DNA from: Dipteronia dyeriana
Taxonomy: Eukaryota; Streptophyta; Magnoliopsida; Sapindales; Sapindaceae
DNA length: 64,000 nt
Assembly (NCBI GenBank): GCA_032871835.1
Contig: CM065295.1
Coordinates: forward strand, 87,165,819-87,229,818
Reading direction: 5' to 3'
Below the pieces are notes generated by a model that had not been told where the DNA came from, ran no database searches, and saw only the letters and a list, made by a program, of their open reading frames with translations. Positions 33,616-46,752 of the stretch are shown in pieces; position 1 is the first letter of the stretch, and every line of letters begins with the position of its first letter. The position numbers and the translations under genes were made by a program.

Positions 33616-36600
33616 TTATTTCCTGGATGAATGGTGCATCCTCTTCCGTGAGAGACCAGTGTCCACTACAAAACTTGAATTCCTGCACAGGTCATCAACC
33701 CAAATGCGGTAAATTACAAAGACCACAGTTCAGGATTTCGGCAGTACCATGAATAGAGGACTTACGAGTCCTCATCCTGCTTTTTACTTGATGACCCCTG
33801 CATTGACCAAGATGGTCCACCCACCTGTCAAGAATGATGAGTGGCTCAGCTTTGGACTGTATTTTATAACAAAGACAACATATATTATATCAAAAGGGAG
33901 TAAAATAGGATGAAGTCTCACATGCATAGTGAGGCTGGAATTTTCACAGTTAACCTGAACCCGTTTCATTTATTTTTTTCTACAAGGAGATAAAAGGAAA
34001 AGGACTCATTTTCTGACATTTACCATTTCAACCAGATTAGTGTTTAGAATCTAGTGTAACATTTTCCATAAGCATCCACCTATAGTTTTATATCTATTCT
34101 CTATGGACCAGTTTTACCAGCAATTCTGATAGCCTGAGTCTACAGATAAATTTCTCTATAGAAATTTAATAAACACAGCAGGTCGCCCAGGTCCTGAATG
34201 AAAAATCTGGACATATCGCAACCTACACCTGCAAAAATTGTCACATGGACCTCATGAACAATATGTCAATAGTTACTTCTAGAGATATTTAAAACCTCCA
34301 GTGAAGTTGCTGAAGCTATGGCTGAATTTTATATGGGATCTCTATAGATCAGCCATCTACCTCCACTGGTAGACGGATTGATGAGCATAGTGTTTTGCCG
34401 TTAAATACTTAAATCATTTGCTTAAAAACGTATGAAGAAACAGAGAACCCTAGTATACAATAAAAGAAGTCAGAAGATAGGACTGCAATCTGGTCTAAAC
34501 ATATTAATAATACAGCAATGTATCACTTCTGGAAGAAACATAAATTCAACCCAAAAAAAAATGGCAAATGTTATAGGTAGCCTGAAAAAGTAATCAATGC
34601 ATATCAAACAATTATACTGACAGTATTGTGTAACTGCTTCATGCTTTTGCCGTGGGCTTCCAGGTACTCTTCATATGACTGCAATAACAAATCAGGAGTC
34701 AGTCATTCATCTAGGGGAAACTTCAAGCATAAGTTGCCACAAAATTGTTCTCACAATAGCTGGTCATTCCAATGAAAAACACAAATAAATTTCAATTTAA
34801 AATAATAAATTTATAAGAACGATTCAAGAAATTAAACCAAAAATAGAGTAGTTCCCAACATCTCAAGTAGCACTCAAGTATGAATGAAGCAAGAAAACGT
34901 AAAATTCAAACTACAATCCATTTGTAACTAAGCTGCAGAGGGCTAACCAAGCTTAATGAATAGCCCACGTCATAAAGGACATACAAGGATATTAACCCAT
35001 AATGCAAAATTCTATCTCAAGAAAGAGTGTGTCAAAAGGTGCTTAACATTGTAATAGAAGATCTAACTTGACAAAATTCTCTTTGGTGGCAGTGTAAGGG
35101 AATAGGAAAATGACACAACTCAGTAGGAATACATATGCACATTACATCACGACAAAGTTATATCATCATGTTTATGACAAATAAGATTAAAAAGAATCAA
35201 CAAAATAGTATTTATAAAATATAAGTTTATTTATAATTTTACATCTTATATTTATTTATTGGGGCCAGCTGGCCCAGAGGAGAACGGCCTCTTCTAGTAA
35301 ACTCAACTCTTCTCGACACGTTTTCATCTTTTAAAAGCGTTGCATGATGGTCTCATTATCGCCTTATCGGTACTATTAAATGTGTCTTTCTACATATTAT
35401 TCACAATGTTCATAGCTGAAAATGATCTCCACAATAACAATTGCAACTGGCAAAATAAATGATAACTTCACAAGCATATAAACTATTGGATATGACTTGT
35501 CATTTTTAGGTTCTTGATTAGGACTTGTCCACTTCAGTCCCAACTATTTTCTTTGCAACATCAAGAGTGGGAGGTTATGCAATATCATGATGACTCTTTA
35601 GAGGATGAAACTTCAGATAATGATGGAGGGGATGAAACTTTGGATCCACATTTCAAGTCACTAGACACAAATGATAGCCTATTCACCAACATTAAACGAG
35701 GTATTTGAGCCAGGTTTTGGATCCAATCCAGCTCCACCTTGAGGAAAGCTCAATGCCCAGGCAGGACAGTTTAAGCAAGAAGGTGCCTCAATGTGGATCC
35801 CTATCAAGTATAATTCTAAAAGCATCATCCAATTGCAATCCACTGATGCCATTGATGAGTAGAGCTAACAACGATAATCTTCTTATAACCTATCAGTCTC
35901 CAGATTCTATTTGTTAACTAATCAAAGATAACCTTTCACATTAAAAAATTACTAACAACAAAGAAAGAGAAGCAAAACCATGGGTAAACCAATTAGGTAA
36001 AACGGAAACCAAGCTCAAGTTGTTTTCAACTCAATATATTATTCCAGACTAGAGTACAATGAATGCAATTGTTAACACATGATAAAATCATTTAAGCAGA
36101 TACATGGATGAAAAGATTTTTCTCATAAAACTTTTAGACCCCAAACATATGCATTCTAATGCAGCTGTATAAATCTTAAAAGAGAAAACATACTCAAAGA
36201 TATATAGTATGCCAGATATCAAATGGCAACAAAATGTGCAAGGCTTAGCTTCTGATAACATACACATGCACAGAACATATGCATAAAAAGGAATTGATTA
36301 TTTTAACATCTCATCAATTACTGTATTCATACAAACAATCAAAGAATGCCTAGTAATTATATTACCTATCTCTTTTTATTTTATTTTTTTGGAAATAAAA
36401 AACGAAAACTTTATTACAACCAAAAGCATGTACAAGGGAAAGGATAATCAACCCAAGCTTGTGAAAAATGGCAGGGCCAGCAACAGAAGAATATACAAAA
36501 CCCAAAAGATAAGCCTATACAAAGAGCCCTCGTGTTCAACTTCATATGATTGCAAGCAAATGCCCACTCAAAGCACAGTCTTTCAGGTATTAAATTAAGT

Positions 36601-39600
36601 AAAGATTGCAGAAATATCACACTCAATAAGAATCAGGGAAGGTTCCTATATTGATATAAGGCATAAAAGGCAGAAAAACTAAGGACAGTATCCATACCAT
36701 TTCAAGAAAATCATCCTCGGTTATGGTACTACCAAGAGGGCTTTCTGCAGACAATCCCCAAAAATCGTATCGAGAAGACTTATCATGATCCACTTTTAAA
36801 TTGGTGAGGTTCCCATTGATGTGAGAGTGTTTCATCCTTGCAAGTTTCGATGACGGAGAACAGGTAGGCAAATTTTCAGTATCCCCATTGGATCTCTGTG
36901 CCAAATGAACTTGCCTTGCCTCAGCTTGATGTTGGTAGAAGTAGGGAGGATATGGCATGGGTGTCCACGTCGAAGACATATGCAATGGAGGCATATGATA
37001 CTCTTCATGTCCAAGAGAACATGGAAGCTCTATACAAGGCCTCTTTGAAGGAACATCATCCCTGGAGAAACTGTTCCAGCATGTTGTCACGACTGAAAAA
37101 ACTCATGAATTGCATTTTGACAATAGGCAACAACTTCAAAGTGTATGTAAAAAGAAATTACCTAGTAGGCTAGTACATCCATTTTCTTAATACCGGTTCT
37201 CTTTCTCAAGAATAAAAAAATAAAAAAGGAGGAAGAGGAAGATACCTAGAGAACATGCCATCTACATCACCCTTTCCATCAAGGAGGTCACAAAGAGCTT
37301 CTCCAATATCGTGTGATAATTCCTAGAAAGATATAAACGTAAGGTAAATTAAAATTATCTTCAAAATGGTAAAGGGGGTGAATAAAGAAAATTTTATCAG
37401 GACACCTGGCAGTCTCTGCTAATTTTCACAGGTTTGTAGTCATTCAAAGGATTCTTAAGATGGCCAGTCTTTTGAAAAGGCAAGTCATTTAATTGCAGCC
37501 ACTTGACCCTAAAATTGCGGCCCCAAGGATTACTTTTACCACTTCCTTGATTCCAGATACTGTCTCGCCTCCACCCAACAGAAGACATCATTTGGGCATA
37601 CCCTTGGAAGAAACCACTCATGTTGACACTAAATATGAGAATGACTTTACCAGAATTCTGCAAAACAATGTGATTTTCTATAAAGCATTAAGAATGAGAA
37701 GAAAGTACGTTACATGTGAACAGCTGGGATCTTACATGAAAAGCTTCTTCCAAAATTGGTTCATTCATGACTTGAGTAGCCCAAACCCCTTTCTCAATTG
37801 ATCGTTGGATATTACCATGGTTCAAACTCTTAATGATGAAATACCTTGTATCACACAATTTACCCTTTTTGTTTTCAGTTGAATTTTCCAACCGACTTCT
37901 GAAAGTCCCTGCTTCTTGTTCTTCTGCGTGAGAGGGATAGGCATCCTCATTAGCCTTGTAGCTTGAGCTCTCTGACAAGAAAATTTCAGCTCAGTGACAT
38001 CTCTTACACATATTTCGATTGAAAAATCCAGCAAGAGCATTAATTGTTTTACATTATCAGCTACTGTCACAAGTGAAATACATAAATAAAAAAACATCCA
38101 TATCAATCTTACAACAATTTTCAGACATTATTTTAAGGACCAAAAGCAGGCAGGAAAGTTTAACATCAAAAGTATATTGAAGATGAGAAAATACAAGAAT
38201 CAAGAAGCTCGTGATTGTAATTGTGAACATTTGTACCATATACCCCAAACCAAATTTTAAGAGACCACATTTCAATGTTGTCCAGTCAAACTTACATTAT
38301 ACGTTAAAAGAGAGAAAGAATGAGTAAAAATGTATCCCAAAATAACCTTCATCTTTATATGATCCTCTATAGACGACAGTCAATCATGTTGTTAATCGAT
38401 CTACTCTATTGGATTTAATGAAAAGAAAGATCTACATTAACTAAGTGCCTCTTTTCATTTTGTCCCCAAATCCAAAGGAATGGCCCAATTAGTTAGAGCT
38501 CTTGCGGTGGAACTGTGGAAGCAAGAGGTCTAGGGATCGATCCTCCTTAAACAACCGTTGAAGAAGGATTTATTTAAATTTGACTTGGTATATGGGGTTG
38601 GGTCAGGTGTCAAGGTGTGTGATAAATCCAAAACAAAAAAGCTAGGGATTCAATTGAATTTGAGTATAAACAAGTCAAGATAGAGGGAAAAAATATTCAA
38701 GTAAAGGATAAATTTGAAATTGATATATCAAATTTTCATCATTATCAACTAATTGTGTAAGCACATCAACACACTCATGGAGCATTCGATTTGAAGTGAA
38801 TTCGGTGTCAAGTCAACTCAATAATAATATGATGTAATTTCAACTAAAGGTTCTCATCACTTTCAACCAAAGGTTTTTGGTTTTTCATTTTGTGAAGCCA
38901 TTAATGGACAAATTTTCCACTAAGGACAAAATTGAGAGGTTTTTGTAAAGGGGTGTAGGTAAAATAGGAAAAATTAATAAGGATATTTTTGAAAAATGAG
39001 ATATCTTTAAGCCACTTTGGAGGTGCCAACCACTTGGAAAAAAATAAAATACTTGGAGAATTTATGTAACCATCCAACAATACATGCGAATGAGATGATA
39101 CCATTTCATGACTGACCCAACAACTTAGAGACATCTCTTCGATCACATGAATCACCCAAAATGATGATTCCAAGCTCTCGATGCAGGAAGGTCCCTACTA
39201 AGCAGAATTCATAAACTATGCAAAGGCGGGTGCCTTCCAGCAAGCAAGTCAGCATTTAAGCTGTTCCCTCTCATTTTTGTATGTTACTCCGAAAAATTTT
39301 CTCCAGAAACATTTGGATAATAACCATCACTGTCTTCTATTGCTGTGGAAGAGTAACTAAAACAGTCATTTAGGAGAATTATGCAAGGAAGACAATGAAA
39401 AAGAACTGTATTGCAAAGTTCTAAGCGATTATGAGTTTTATTAATTCGAGAATCATAGGTATGTAAGGGTATAACCATTATTTCTAGAATTCTAGTGTAG
39501 TAATAAGTAGTTCCAATCTAAGTAAAAAAAAAAAAAAAAAAAAACTGTAGAAGTTCTGCACATCAAAATTCTAAAAATCCCTTATTTCAAAGTCGTCCAA

Positions 39601-39865
39601 CATATCAATATGAGTTAGTAACTAAGCAAGTGATAAGTCATAAGAGATTCAAAAAACTATGAGATGAATTGTGCACCCAAAGCATGGGGCCAAAAGGAAG
39701 ATTATTGTGGAACCAGCGGAGAAATTACCAACTATATGTAGAAAATACAAATAAACTGGATCCACAATATTTATTACCTGGATCATCTGAGATCCCCATA
39801 TCATGTTTTTCAGTCAACGAAGAATCAACCACAGATGCACTTGCTTGGGCAGTATCAGAAGACAT
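33616..39865 (-). CDS. YTH-domain RNA-binding protein (YTHDC1-like m6A reader)
   Basis: Eight coding exons on the minus strand: 39865-39778, 37971-37736, 37657-37406, 37322-37246, 37070-36698, 34678-34622, 33824-33766 and 33682-33616. All have GT-AG borders and matching phases; the sum is 402 residues. The YTH domain (about 70-205) runs from RYFIIKSLNHGNIQRSIEKG through FSVNMSGFFQGYAQM to LNDYKPVKISRDCQ. Aromatic-cage tryptophans are Trp93 (GVWATQ) and Trp137 (VGWRRD). The domain sits near the N-terminus with a long low-complexity tail, as I recall for the Arabidopsis At4g11970 type, a relative of nuclear YTHDC1. The acceptor of exon 5 is my best fit among two. A role in reading m6A in mRNA is inferred from the family. 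Confidence 0.87.
34679..36697 (-). other. Large intron of the YTH gene with foreign-looking fragments
   Basis: This 2-kb intron separates YTH exons 5 and 6. It holds a plus-strand coding-like stretch (see 35514-35870), a perfect 14-bp palindrome GGGCCAGCTGGCCC at 35262-35275, and at about 36376-36420 an A/T-rich start (ggaaataaaaaacgaaaactttatt) like the tail of a non-LTR retroposon. Confidence 0.4.
35514..35870 (+). pseudogene. Unidentified coding-like fragment inside the YTH intron
   Basis: The plus strand reads HQEWEVMQYHDDSLEDETSD and continues acidic to NDSLFTNIKRGI, stop at 35706-35708. The next frame reads PGFGSNPAPP, a stop, then GKLNAQAGQFKQEGASMWIP and SIIQLQSTDAIDE. The amino acid composition is protein-like in both parts, across one frame change and one stop, which suggests a decayed exon or processed fragment of a gene I do not recognise. 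Confidence 0.35.
38477..38623 (+). mobile_element. tRNA-derived SINE in an intron of the YTH gene
   Basis: The 147-bp insert starts with a tRNA-like head: A-box-like TTAGTTAGAGC and B-box-like GGGATCGATCC about 45 bp apart, the layout of an internal RNA polymerase III promoter. It is flanked by the exact 9-bp repeat AAATCCAAA (38468-38476 and 38624-38632). It lies antisense to the host gene in the intron between exons 1 and 2. Confidence 0.75.
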
Positions 39866-40680
39866 ATCCTTTTCTAGCCTCCTACGTCAGAATACAGGTA
39901 TAAACCAAGATAAAAGCCAGTAGATTGTAGGGCGACCGTGTACATCAAAGTTAAAGAAGAAGAAAGAAAGAGAGCTGTTTAGTACTATAGATAATTTTTT
40001 GATAATATTGCAACTACATACCTATTATTTAATTTTTTAAACCCTCTATTAATCAATCCAAGCATTTATCCTGCCGTTTTTTAAACTAAGATAACAAGTA
40101 TTTATTTCTCCCATTTCAATTTTGAAAGGGCACTTTGGTTAAAACAGTCTGAGAAGTGGTCTCTCTACTTCTCCACTTCACCCCACCTATCTAGGTCAAC
40201 TAGAAGTACACTTACTAGACTTACATTTTTTTTTCCTATGTTAGCATACATACTCAATATATATTTTAGGGTATACACAATGACAACCTCAACGCAAACC
40301 ACCGCAACTCACTCCACATTGCTATTCTCACATCCAAGAGAAAACAACAATGTAGGCACAACAAGTAACAAATAATGGACAAAAAGACTAACTTTAATAT
40401 CTTTCATTTCCCACGTTGTCTCAGCAACCAAGCAGCATATGAGACCCAGAAACAACCCCCAAATGAGAAAAATTTAACTTAATTCAAGCACGTACAACAA
40501 AATCCAAAACATCAAAAAACAGTTATATTCACAAAACAGAGTATGAGAAATACTAAAACATCAAAAGAAATGAAAAAATTAAAAAAAAAACGCATACTCG
40601 TAGAAGTACACACCAATTAAAACAGTGAGAAGTACTCAAAAAAAAAAAAAAAAAAAAAAAAAGGAAAGCGAAAGCATACC

Positions 40681-40815
40681 TTCTTTCAGACAAAAGAAAA
40701 CAAATAAACAAAACAGAGCGAACTGAAGAGTTAACGATAACAGTGCAGATGTTTTGTCTGATTTTCGATAACGCTTGTGTTCTGTTTCTGTAATCCCCAG
40801 CAAGCCCTAGTTTTG
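40681..40815 (-). other. Likely 5' UTR exon of the YTH gene
   Basis: On the minus strand a C/T-mixed leader (ACTAGGGCTTGCTGGGG onwards) ends in a good donor, AAGAAG/GTATGC, at 40681. An acceptor (ACGTAG/GAGG) lies about 25 bp before the ATG at 39865. A 5' UTR intron of about 0.8 kb is therefore likely. The transcription start near 40810 is a guess. Confidence 0.45.
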
Positions 40816-41267
40816 GCCTCAAAAATACTCGCTTCATATTTTTACATATTTTCTATTACTTTATTTGTCTTTGTTTCAATAATTTTAAAACAATACCATT
40901 CTATATTTCAATCCGATTATAGGCTTTGGACATTTATCAACCCCTTAATTTGGGGTTGTAAGCAGATTGGGCTCAGACTGCTCGGCTCATTTTACGATGC
41001 ATGCCCGTGTAACAGTGCAATTCAAATAAAATTGGGTCTGTACTATTTTTGTCCCATTGTGTTGGCTTTGCCTATGTTTAATTATACTAATTCATCCTAA
41101 CTATATCACTATTGCACTAACCTTAACTAGGAATTATGATTATAATAAATTAATCACTCGCCCCATTTGATTTGTTAAGTAACGGTGGTCAATGGTTGAC
41201 TAACAGTGATGAGTTAGATTAAAAGGATATTATTGTATTTTCATAGTCCAAGTCATCAAATTAATTA

Positions 41268-41325
<58 letters not shown>
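40816..41325. other. Intergenic with a long (TA)n tract
   Basis: No gene was recognised. A (TA)n microsatellite of about 50 bp occupies 41273-41322, directly beside the MITE that follows. Confidence 0.5.
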
Positions 41326-41326
<1 letters not shown>

Positions 41327-41758
41327 GGGATGTTTGTTTTTTTATTTAAAGTCTTATAAAACTTTAATTTGTTAGACATATTGATAAGTCTTATAAATTA
41401 AAATACTATTATATGTTTGTTTTTTTCATTTTGGGTAACTTATAACAAATGTAAAATTGATTAGGCTGTGTTAGGGTCTCTTCAAAATTGGGAATTTTTA
41501 GCAAATTAATTTGTAGGATTTCATTATGTGTTGATAAAATTATAAATGTCTGAATTTTTATAGGACATTTGTGAAAATTTGCTAAAAAAACTCTATTGTA
41601 CCACTTTTTTAATAAGACAAAATTCAATATTTTTTATTATTTCTAAATGACATATATATCTTAAAATAAGATATAAGTTGGAACAACAAGAAAACTGATT
41701 TATCTTAATTTAGTATATAAGATGCATTAAGTCTTATGGTGAAAAAAACAAACACCCC
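41326..41758. mobile_element. MITE with GGGATGTTTGTTTTTTT ends
   Basis: The left end GGGATGTTTGTTTTTTTATT and, on the other strand, the right end GGGGTGTTTGTTTTTTTCAC form inverted termini. Both are followed by a phrase containing AAGTCTTA or TAAGACTTA. About 430 bp, AT-rich, no coding sequence. Confidence 0.6.
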
Positions 41759-41817
41759 ATAAACTGGAAATCGCTCCATTTGATGGAGCATATCACTCCA
41801 TTCCATAGAGTAGGCAG

Positions 41818-42213
41818 GGCGTCGGTTCTGATTCGGTCCGGTTCCTCTTTTTTTAACGAATTAATATATATATATATCTATATATATATATATACATATA
41901 CACACACATACATATAGATATATATATATATACATATACACACACATACATATACAACCACATGTCATTGCCAAATTGCCACACTAAAACCTTATATTGG
42001 TTTTATTATTATTAATTTTTTTTAAATCTAAAAAAAACGTTTTAATTTAAAAAAATAATAATAATAATCGGAACCGAACCGGTGGTTCGAACCAGTGTTT
42101 CAGTCCAGTTCCATATTTTAGAGAACCGAAACCACCCTGGTCCCGGTTCGATTCCAATTCCGATTTTGAGGATGGTTCCCGTTTAGTTCTACGGTTGGAA
42201 CCGAACCGACGTC
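41818..42213. mobile_element. MITE-like element with GGTTCGGTTCC / GGAACCGAACC ends
   Basis: The left end GCGTCGGTTCTGATTCGGTC is mirrored by GGTTGGAACCGAACCGACGTC at the right. Inside, further GGAACCGAACCGG, GAACCGAAACC and CCGGTTCGATTCC phrases repeat the motif. The left third (41864-41956) is a TA/CA microsatellite in which a segment of about 50 bp (atacatatacacacacatac) is repeated. Confidence 0.55.
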
Positions 42214-43730
42214 ATATCTACCATGGAGTATATCTACCCCAATATTTTTTTAAAAATTATTTAAGTTTTGAAAAAATAATAATATTTTTAGTTCATTTGT
42301 GTTTGTGTTGGTTGGTTGTGATGAACATGGATTTAGGAAGAAATGGATGGTTGGTGATGATGTAGAAAATGAGGTTGGTGATTATGTTGAAGATGAAAAT
42401 GAGTTGGTGGTGGTGGCGGTGGCGGTGACCGGTGGTGGAGTATGATGAATTGATGGCGGTGACCGGTGGTGGAGTATGATGAATTGATGATACAGAAGAT
42501 GGAGATGGAGAACTCTTCAATATTATTATTTGATTTTTTATTATATTTGTATGTCATTTTTATTGTTTTCTTGTATTATTTTATTATTTTAAATTAATCA
42601 ATTGATTCTATATTTATAATTATTATTTTCTAAGAGCAAAAGTGACATTTCTCGTTATTTGTTAGTGACTAACAATTGCCGACCATTGCCACAATTTGTC
42701 AATAGGTCAAAGGGGTGTCTGTATTATTATAGCCATAGTTGCTCAGTTAGTGCGATTAGTGAAATAGTTAGGGGCTTTAAGTGATATTGTCCTTTTTTAA
42801 TTCTATTTTAACTATTTAATTAACCCATTTAATCAAAAGTATGCAATGTCAACTGAGATTTAATATATGCATTTAATAAACTAAAGATTCATTGTATTCT
42901 AGAAATCTAATCAATTTAATATTTATTAATATGAAGATACATCTAACCAAACAAAAATTAAATCCATTGTTCTTACCGAAAATCATTTTATCAAGAGTCT
43001 TCCCGATTACATAATTGATGATAATATAATAACTTTCAAGCCTGTTACACACGAAAAATAATCAAAACATTTTAAAAAAATGGATACGTTTCCAACTTCA
43101 CAATTGAAAATAAAAATAACAATAAAGAATAAACAAGACTAGTAAGTCTCTTCTTTTATCATTTAACCCGATATCAAAATCACCTAAACAAAACTTGAAA
43201 ATTAAAATCACCGATAAGAATAATCAAGCTATAGTTACCTAATCAAACTATACAAAAGAAAGGGAATGGAGTGAAAAAAGAAAAAGAATAACAACAAATC
43301 AAAATCAAAATCGAATTACTCACAAGTATACAATAGTGCATTCGCAAATCTAATACATAAATCAAAACTCCTGATATGGTATTGATAATGTTCAGAGAGA
43401 TCAAGATGCACAAGAATGTCGAATTGTGAGAGAGATAAACGAGTAAGACGAGAGAGATTGTTTAGACAAGAAATAGATTAAGTGACAAATTAGACAAAAT
43501 GTATAGGAATAAGAAAAGGTAAAAAATATACTGATTAGGGTTTTTTACTTTCAATTTATATATCTGTTTCATGTTGGAAGATCCAATTTGAAACCAAACC
43601 GAATATTTTTCGGTTTTATTTTTATGAATCAATCTGAGGCCATAATAGAGTAAAAACCGAACTAGACATTTAATTTCGGGTTTGATCGGTTTTGGGTTTT
43701 ATGTCCGTCCGTATTGGAAACCAAAAAATA
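42214..43730. other. Intergenic, low-complexity
   Basis: 42405-42490 has a minisatellite: GGCGGTGACCGGTGGTGGAG plus tatgatgaattgat, about 34 bp, occurs twice. The rest is AT-rich without recognisable genes. Confidence 0.5.
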
Positions 43731-43739
43731 GAGCGTGTA

Positions 43740-44640
43740 TCAGGACAACTGTTTTGCACCCTTATTTGACGTCTCGTTAACCACTGGACCACTGGACCAC
43801 TAGGGTTTTACAGAGGTCAACAACGGATCATAGGCAGCCACGTAAGCGAATTTCAGGTGTAATCCTCTAAGTCTAATCCTACTGAAAATAACGACACGTG
43901 GCACTAAATGGTAAGGCGGAGAAGCTGAAATGATCAGAGGGTGAGCAAACTGTCCAGAAAAGGGCTTAGAAGAAAAATGATTTTCCTCACCAAACAAGAC
44001 GACATGGACCCATCAAGGCAAAAATGGAAAGAATAAATAAGCACACTACCACCTTAATAAGAAGGAAGTCAGCCATAGGTCTTAAAACCCGAAAGAAACT
44101 TGAGCATTCTCTCATAAAGTTCTTCTACAAAATCAAAGAAACCTCAACCTCTTCGATTTTCCACCTCACCTACTCTTATAATTAAGACCTATGTGAACTT
44201 GAAGGGTGTGAACATAACAAAAGGTTGATGGAGATCCTAAAAGGCTGAAATTGTTTCACAATCTTCTGAGGCTAAGATTGCCAAGCTATGGCTTTGGGAG
44301 TCCTGAAAAGGCATTTGAAAGGCTATTACAACTAAAATGGACTTGGAAGCCATCAAGTTATCCTCCCATGAAGATTTTTACCGAAACACAAAAGGAAGAA
44401 TACATTAATCCCTATTCATTTACATATACTTTCTCTTATTCATGGGTTATCACTGTTCACATACATTGATTTAAGCGTCGAAAAGTTTTTATCGGCAAAT
44501 CCGTCGGAGATTCCTAACCTTATCCCTTACAAATGTCATCAAACAAATGGACTTGATCATCACTTGAAGTCATTTCTCACCAGGTCACCGTTGAGCAACG
44601 GTGAGTTGAACCTTCTCCCAAAGTAGAGGCGTAGCCCTTT
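43740..44640 (+). repeat. Probable LTR or TRIM-like retroelement fragment
   Basis: The stretch has an LTR-like order: a U3-like part, a leader with cttgagcattctctcataaag, then tgatttaagcgtcg followed by aaatccgtcggagattcct. That last phrase resembles the R-U5 part (TGACTTRAGCGTCGGAG) of plant Ty3-type LTRs. No protein-coding domain adjoins it. Borders are uncertain. Confidence 0.4.
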
Positions 44641-44819
44641 AAAAGCTTGGTGGGCATCCCACCCAACATTTTTTTTAAAAAAAAATTAACAAGTTTGAGT
44701 TAGTTTTTAAAAAATATATTAAAGTGCACATTCAATGTAGATGTTGTCAACCTATTAAGAAACTTTAATATTCAACTTAAATCTTAACCCAATAAATCAA
44801 AGTTAAATATTATGAGCTC

Positions 44820-45915
44820 TAAGAGTATCTCCAACGGTCTCATTTAAAGACCCATTTAAATAGTGTGAATATTGTTATAAGGGGTCATTAAGAGAGTATG
44901 TGTTCCAACAATACTCTCTTAATAATTTTTTGTTATTATCTCGGTGTTTTGCCATATAATTATTATTTTAAAATAAATTACTCATTGGAAAATAAAAGAA
45001 GGCTAATTGACGTTGATGCCTCCTGAACTATGTCTGAATTTGCACCTTACCCTCTATATATATTTTTTCACCATTAAACCTTCTGTACAATTATAAATTG
45101 GCAATAACTAACGAAATAGTAACGCCGTCCATTTTTCTGTGTGAGCAAATTGTACAAAGTTCACCTTATTATAAACATAATTGCATCAAACCGGAAAATA
45201 TATAATAATATGACTTAAATACCCCTATGACCGAATTTTTAAAAACATAAATTTAAAATTGAAATGATTGTTAAATAATAATAAAACTCTGAACTTTTTG
45301 ATAAAGAAAATTAAATAAGTAGAGAAATGAAAAATTAAATTGATTTAACAATTATTTAAACTATCTTTTTTATTTAAAGATCTCTAAATATAAAAATCAG
45401 ACGAATATTTAAATTATTTAAGGGGAATTGTCTTTTTTATTTAAATATCCCTAAATATCATTTTTTTTTCATTTACAATATCAAGGGTATTGATAATGTA
45501 AAATAATAATAATAATAATAACATAATAATAATGATAATAATAGTAAAATGAATACAGTAATAGTAAAATTATAATATAATATTAATGGTAATAATAATA
45601 ATGATATAAAAATAAAAAAAATCATTTTTAAATAAACCAATTAGGTAGATATTTAGATTGATCTCCACCATCCATCTCAAATATTCATGGTGATGATCAA
45701 ATTACAATAATAATAATAATGACAATAATAATAATAAAAGTGCAAAAAAAATTGAAATTTTGAAAAATTGAATGGATTTTGATTCATCATCCAATCTGGA
45801 TCTACCCTAGGGATATCAAAAATCCCCAACCCAACCCAATCCCACGGGTCGGAGATTTGTGAATAAAAAATAATATTACTATTATTATTTGTTTATATTA
45901 TTAATATCATCATCA

Positions 45916-45951
<36 letters not shown>

Positions 45952-46752
45952 CATTATTGTTATTATTATTATTATCATTATCATTATTATTGTTTTTATT
46001 ATTTATTTATTTATTGACATTATTAATACCCCTGTTATTGTAAATGGACAAGTTGTATTTAGGGATATTTAAATAAAAATGATAATTTAAATGATGATTC
46101 CCGTTAAATAATTTAAATATTCATCTGATATTTATATTTAGGGATATTTAAATAAAATATAATTAAAATAATTGTTAAATTAATTTATTTTTTCATTTAT
46201 CTATTTATTTAATTTAATTTATCAAAAAGTTCGGAATTTTGTTATTATTTAACCATTATTTAAATTTTAAATTTTATTTTTTTATTTGTAAAAATTGATT
46301 TTTAAAATTCGTTCATAGGGGTATTTAAGCACTATTATTATATATTTCTTGTTTGATATAATTATTTATATAATAAGGGGGAACTTAGTGCAATTTGTCA
46401 TAACAGAAAAATGGACGGCGTTATTATTCCGTCAGTTATTGTCAATTTATGAAAATTCAAAAGGTTTAATGGCGAAAAAAATTTAGGGGGTAAGTGAAAA
46501 TTTGAACATAGTTCAGGGGGGGTATCAATGTCAATTAGTCATAAAATAATTGTGGAATTGAAAAGTTAAATATATGATGCTTTAAATATGGAGCCAACTT
46601 AAGGAGAATGAGCCACCTCTTGATTAAAGGAATAAGCTCCACCAAAACACATTTATGAGAGCCTTTAAGGGATTTATTGGAGCTTCAAAAATACAGTTTC
46701 TCCATTAATTAAGTGAAGGGGGTCTTCAAATGAGATTATTGAGGATACTTTA
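44820..46752. mobile_element. MITE split by a nested foldback element
   Basis: The left end AAGAGTATCTCCAACGGTCT CATTTAAAGACCC and, on the other strand, the right end AAAGTATCCTCAATAATCTC ATTTGAAGACCC are inverted partners. The outer parts are only about 180 bp and 210 bp; between them lies the 1.54-kb insertion at 45001-46540. Confidence 0.6.
45001..46540. mobile_element. Foldback Mutator-like element, arms of ~700 bp
   Basis: The left end GGCTAATTGACGTTGATGCC and the complement of the right end GACTAATTGACATTGATACC begin two arms that stay similar for most of the element. A perfect 20-bp pair TAACGCCGTCCATTTTTCTG lies at 45120-45139 and, inverted, at 46404-46423; further pairs (aaatacccctatga, tttaaatatccctaaata) lie deeper. 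The centre is AAT/ATT trinucleotide repeat (about 45490-45990). Flanks ataaaagaa (44992-45000) and ataaaataa (46541-46549) match 8 of 9, a 9-bp target duplication as in Mutator elements. No transposase. Confidence 0.8.

Noticed and set aside
35262..35275. Perfect palindrome GGGCCAGCTGGCCC
   Set aside because: A single 14-bp palindrome in an intron; can arise by chance or from a small repeat, no partner signal.
40553..40837. Minus-strand frame near the YTH 5' region as a separate small gene
   Set aside because: Driven by poly(T) runs; the position and donor site fit a 5' UTR exon better.
42293..42557. His/Pro/Ser-rich minus-strand frames
   Set aside because: Produced by a GGTGGC-type minisatellite; no sign of a gene.
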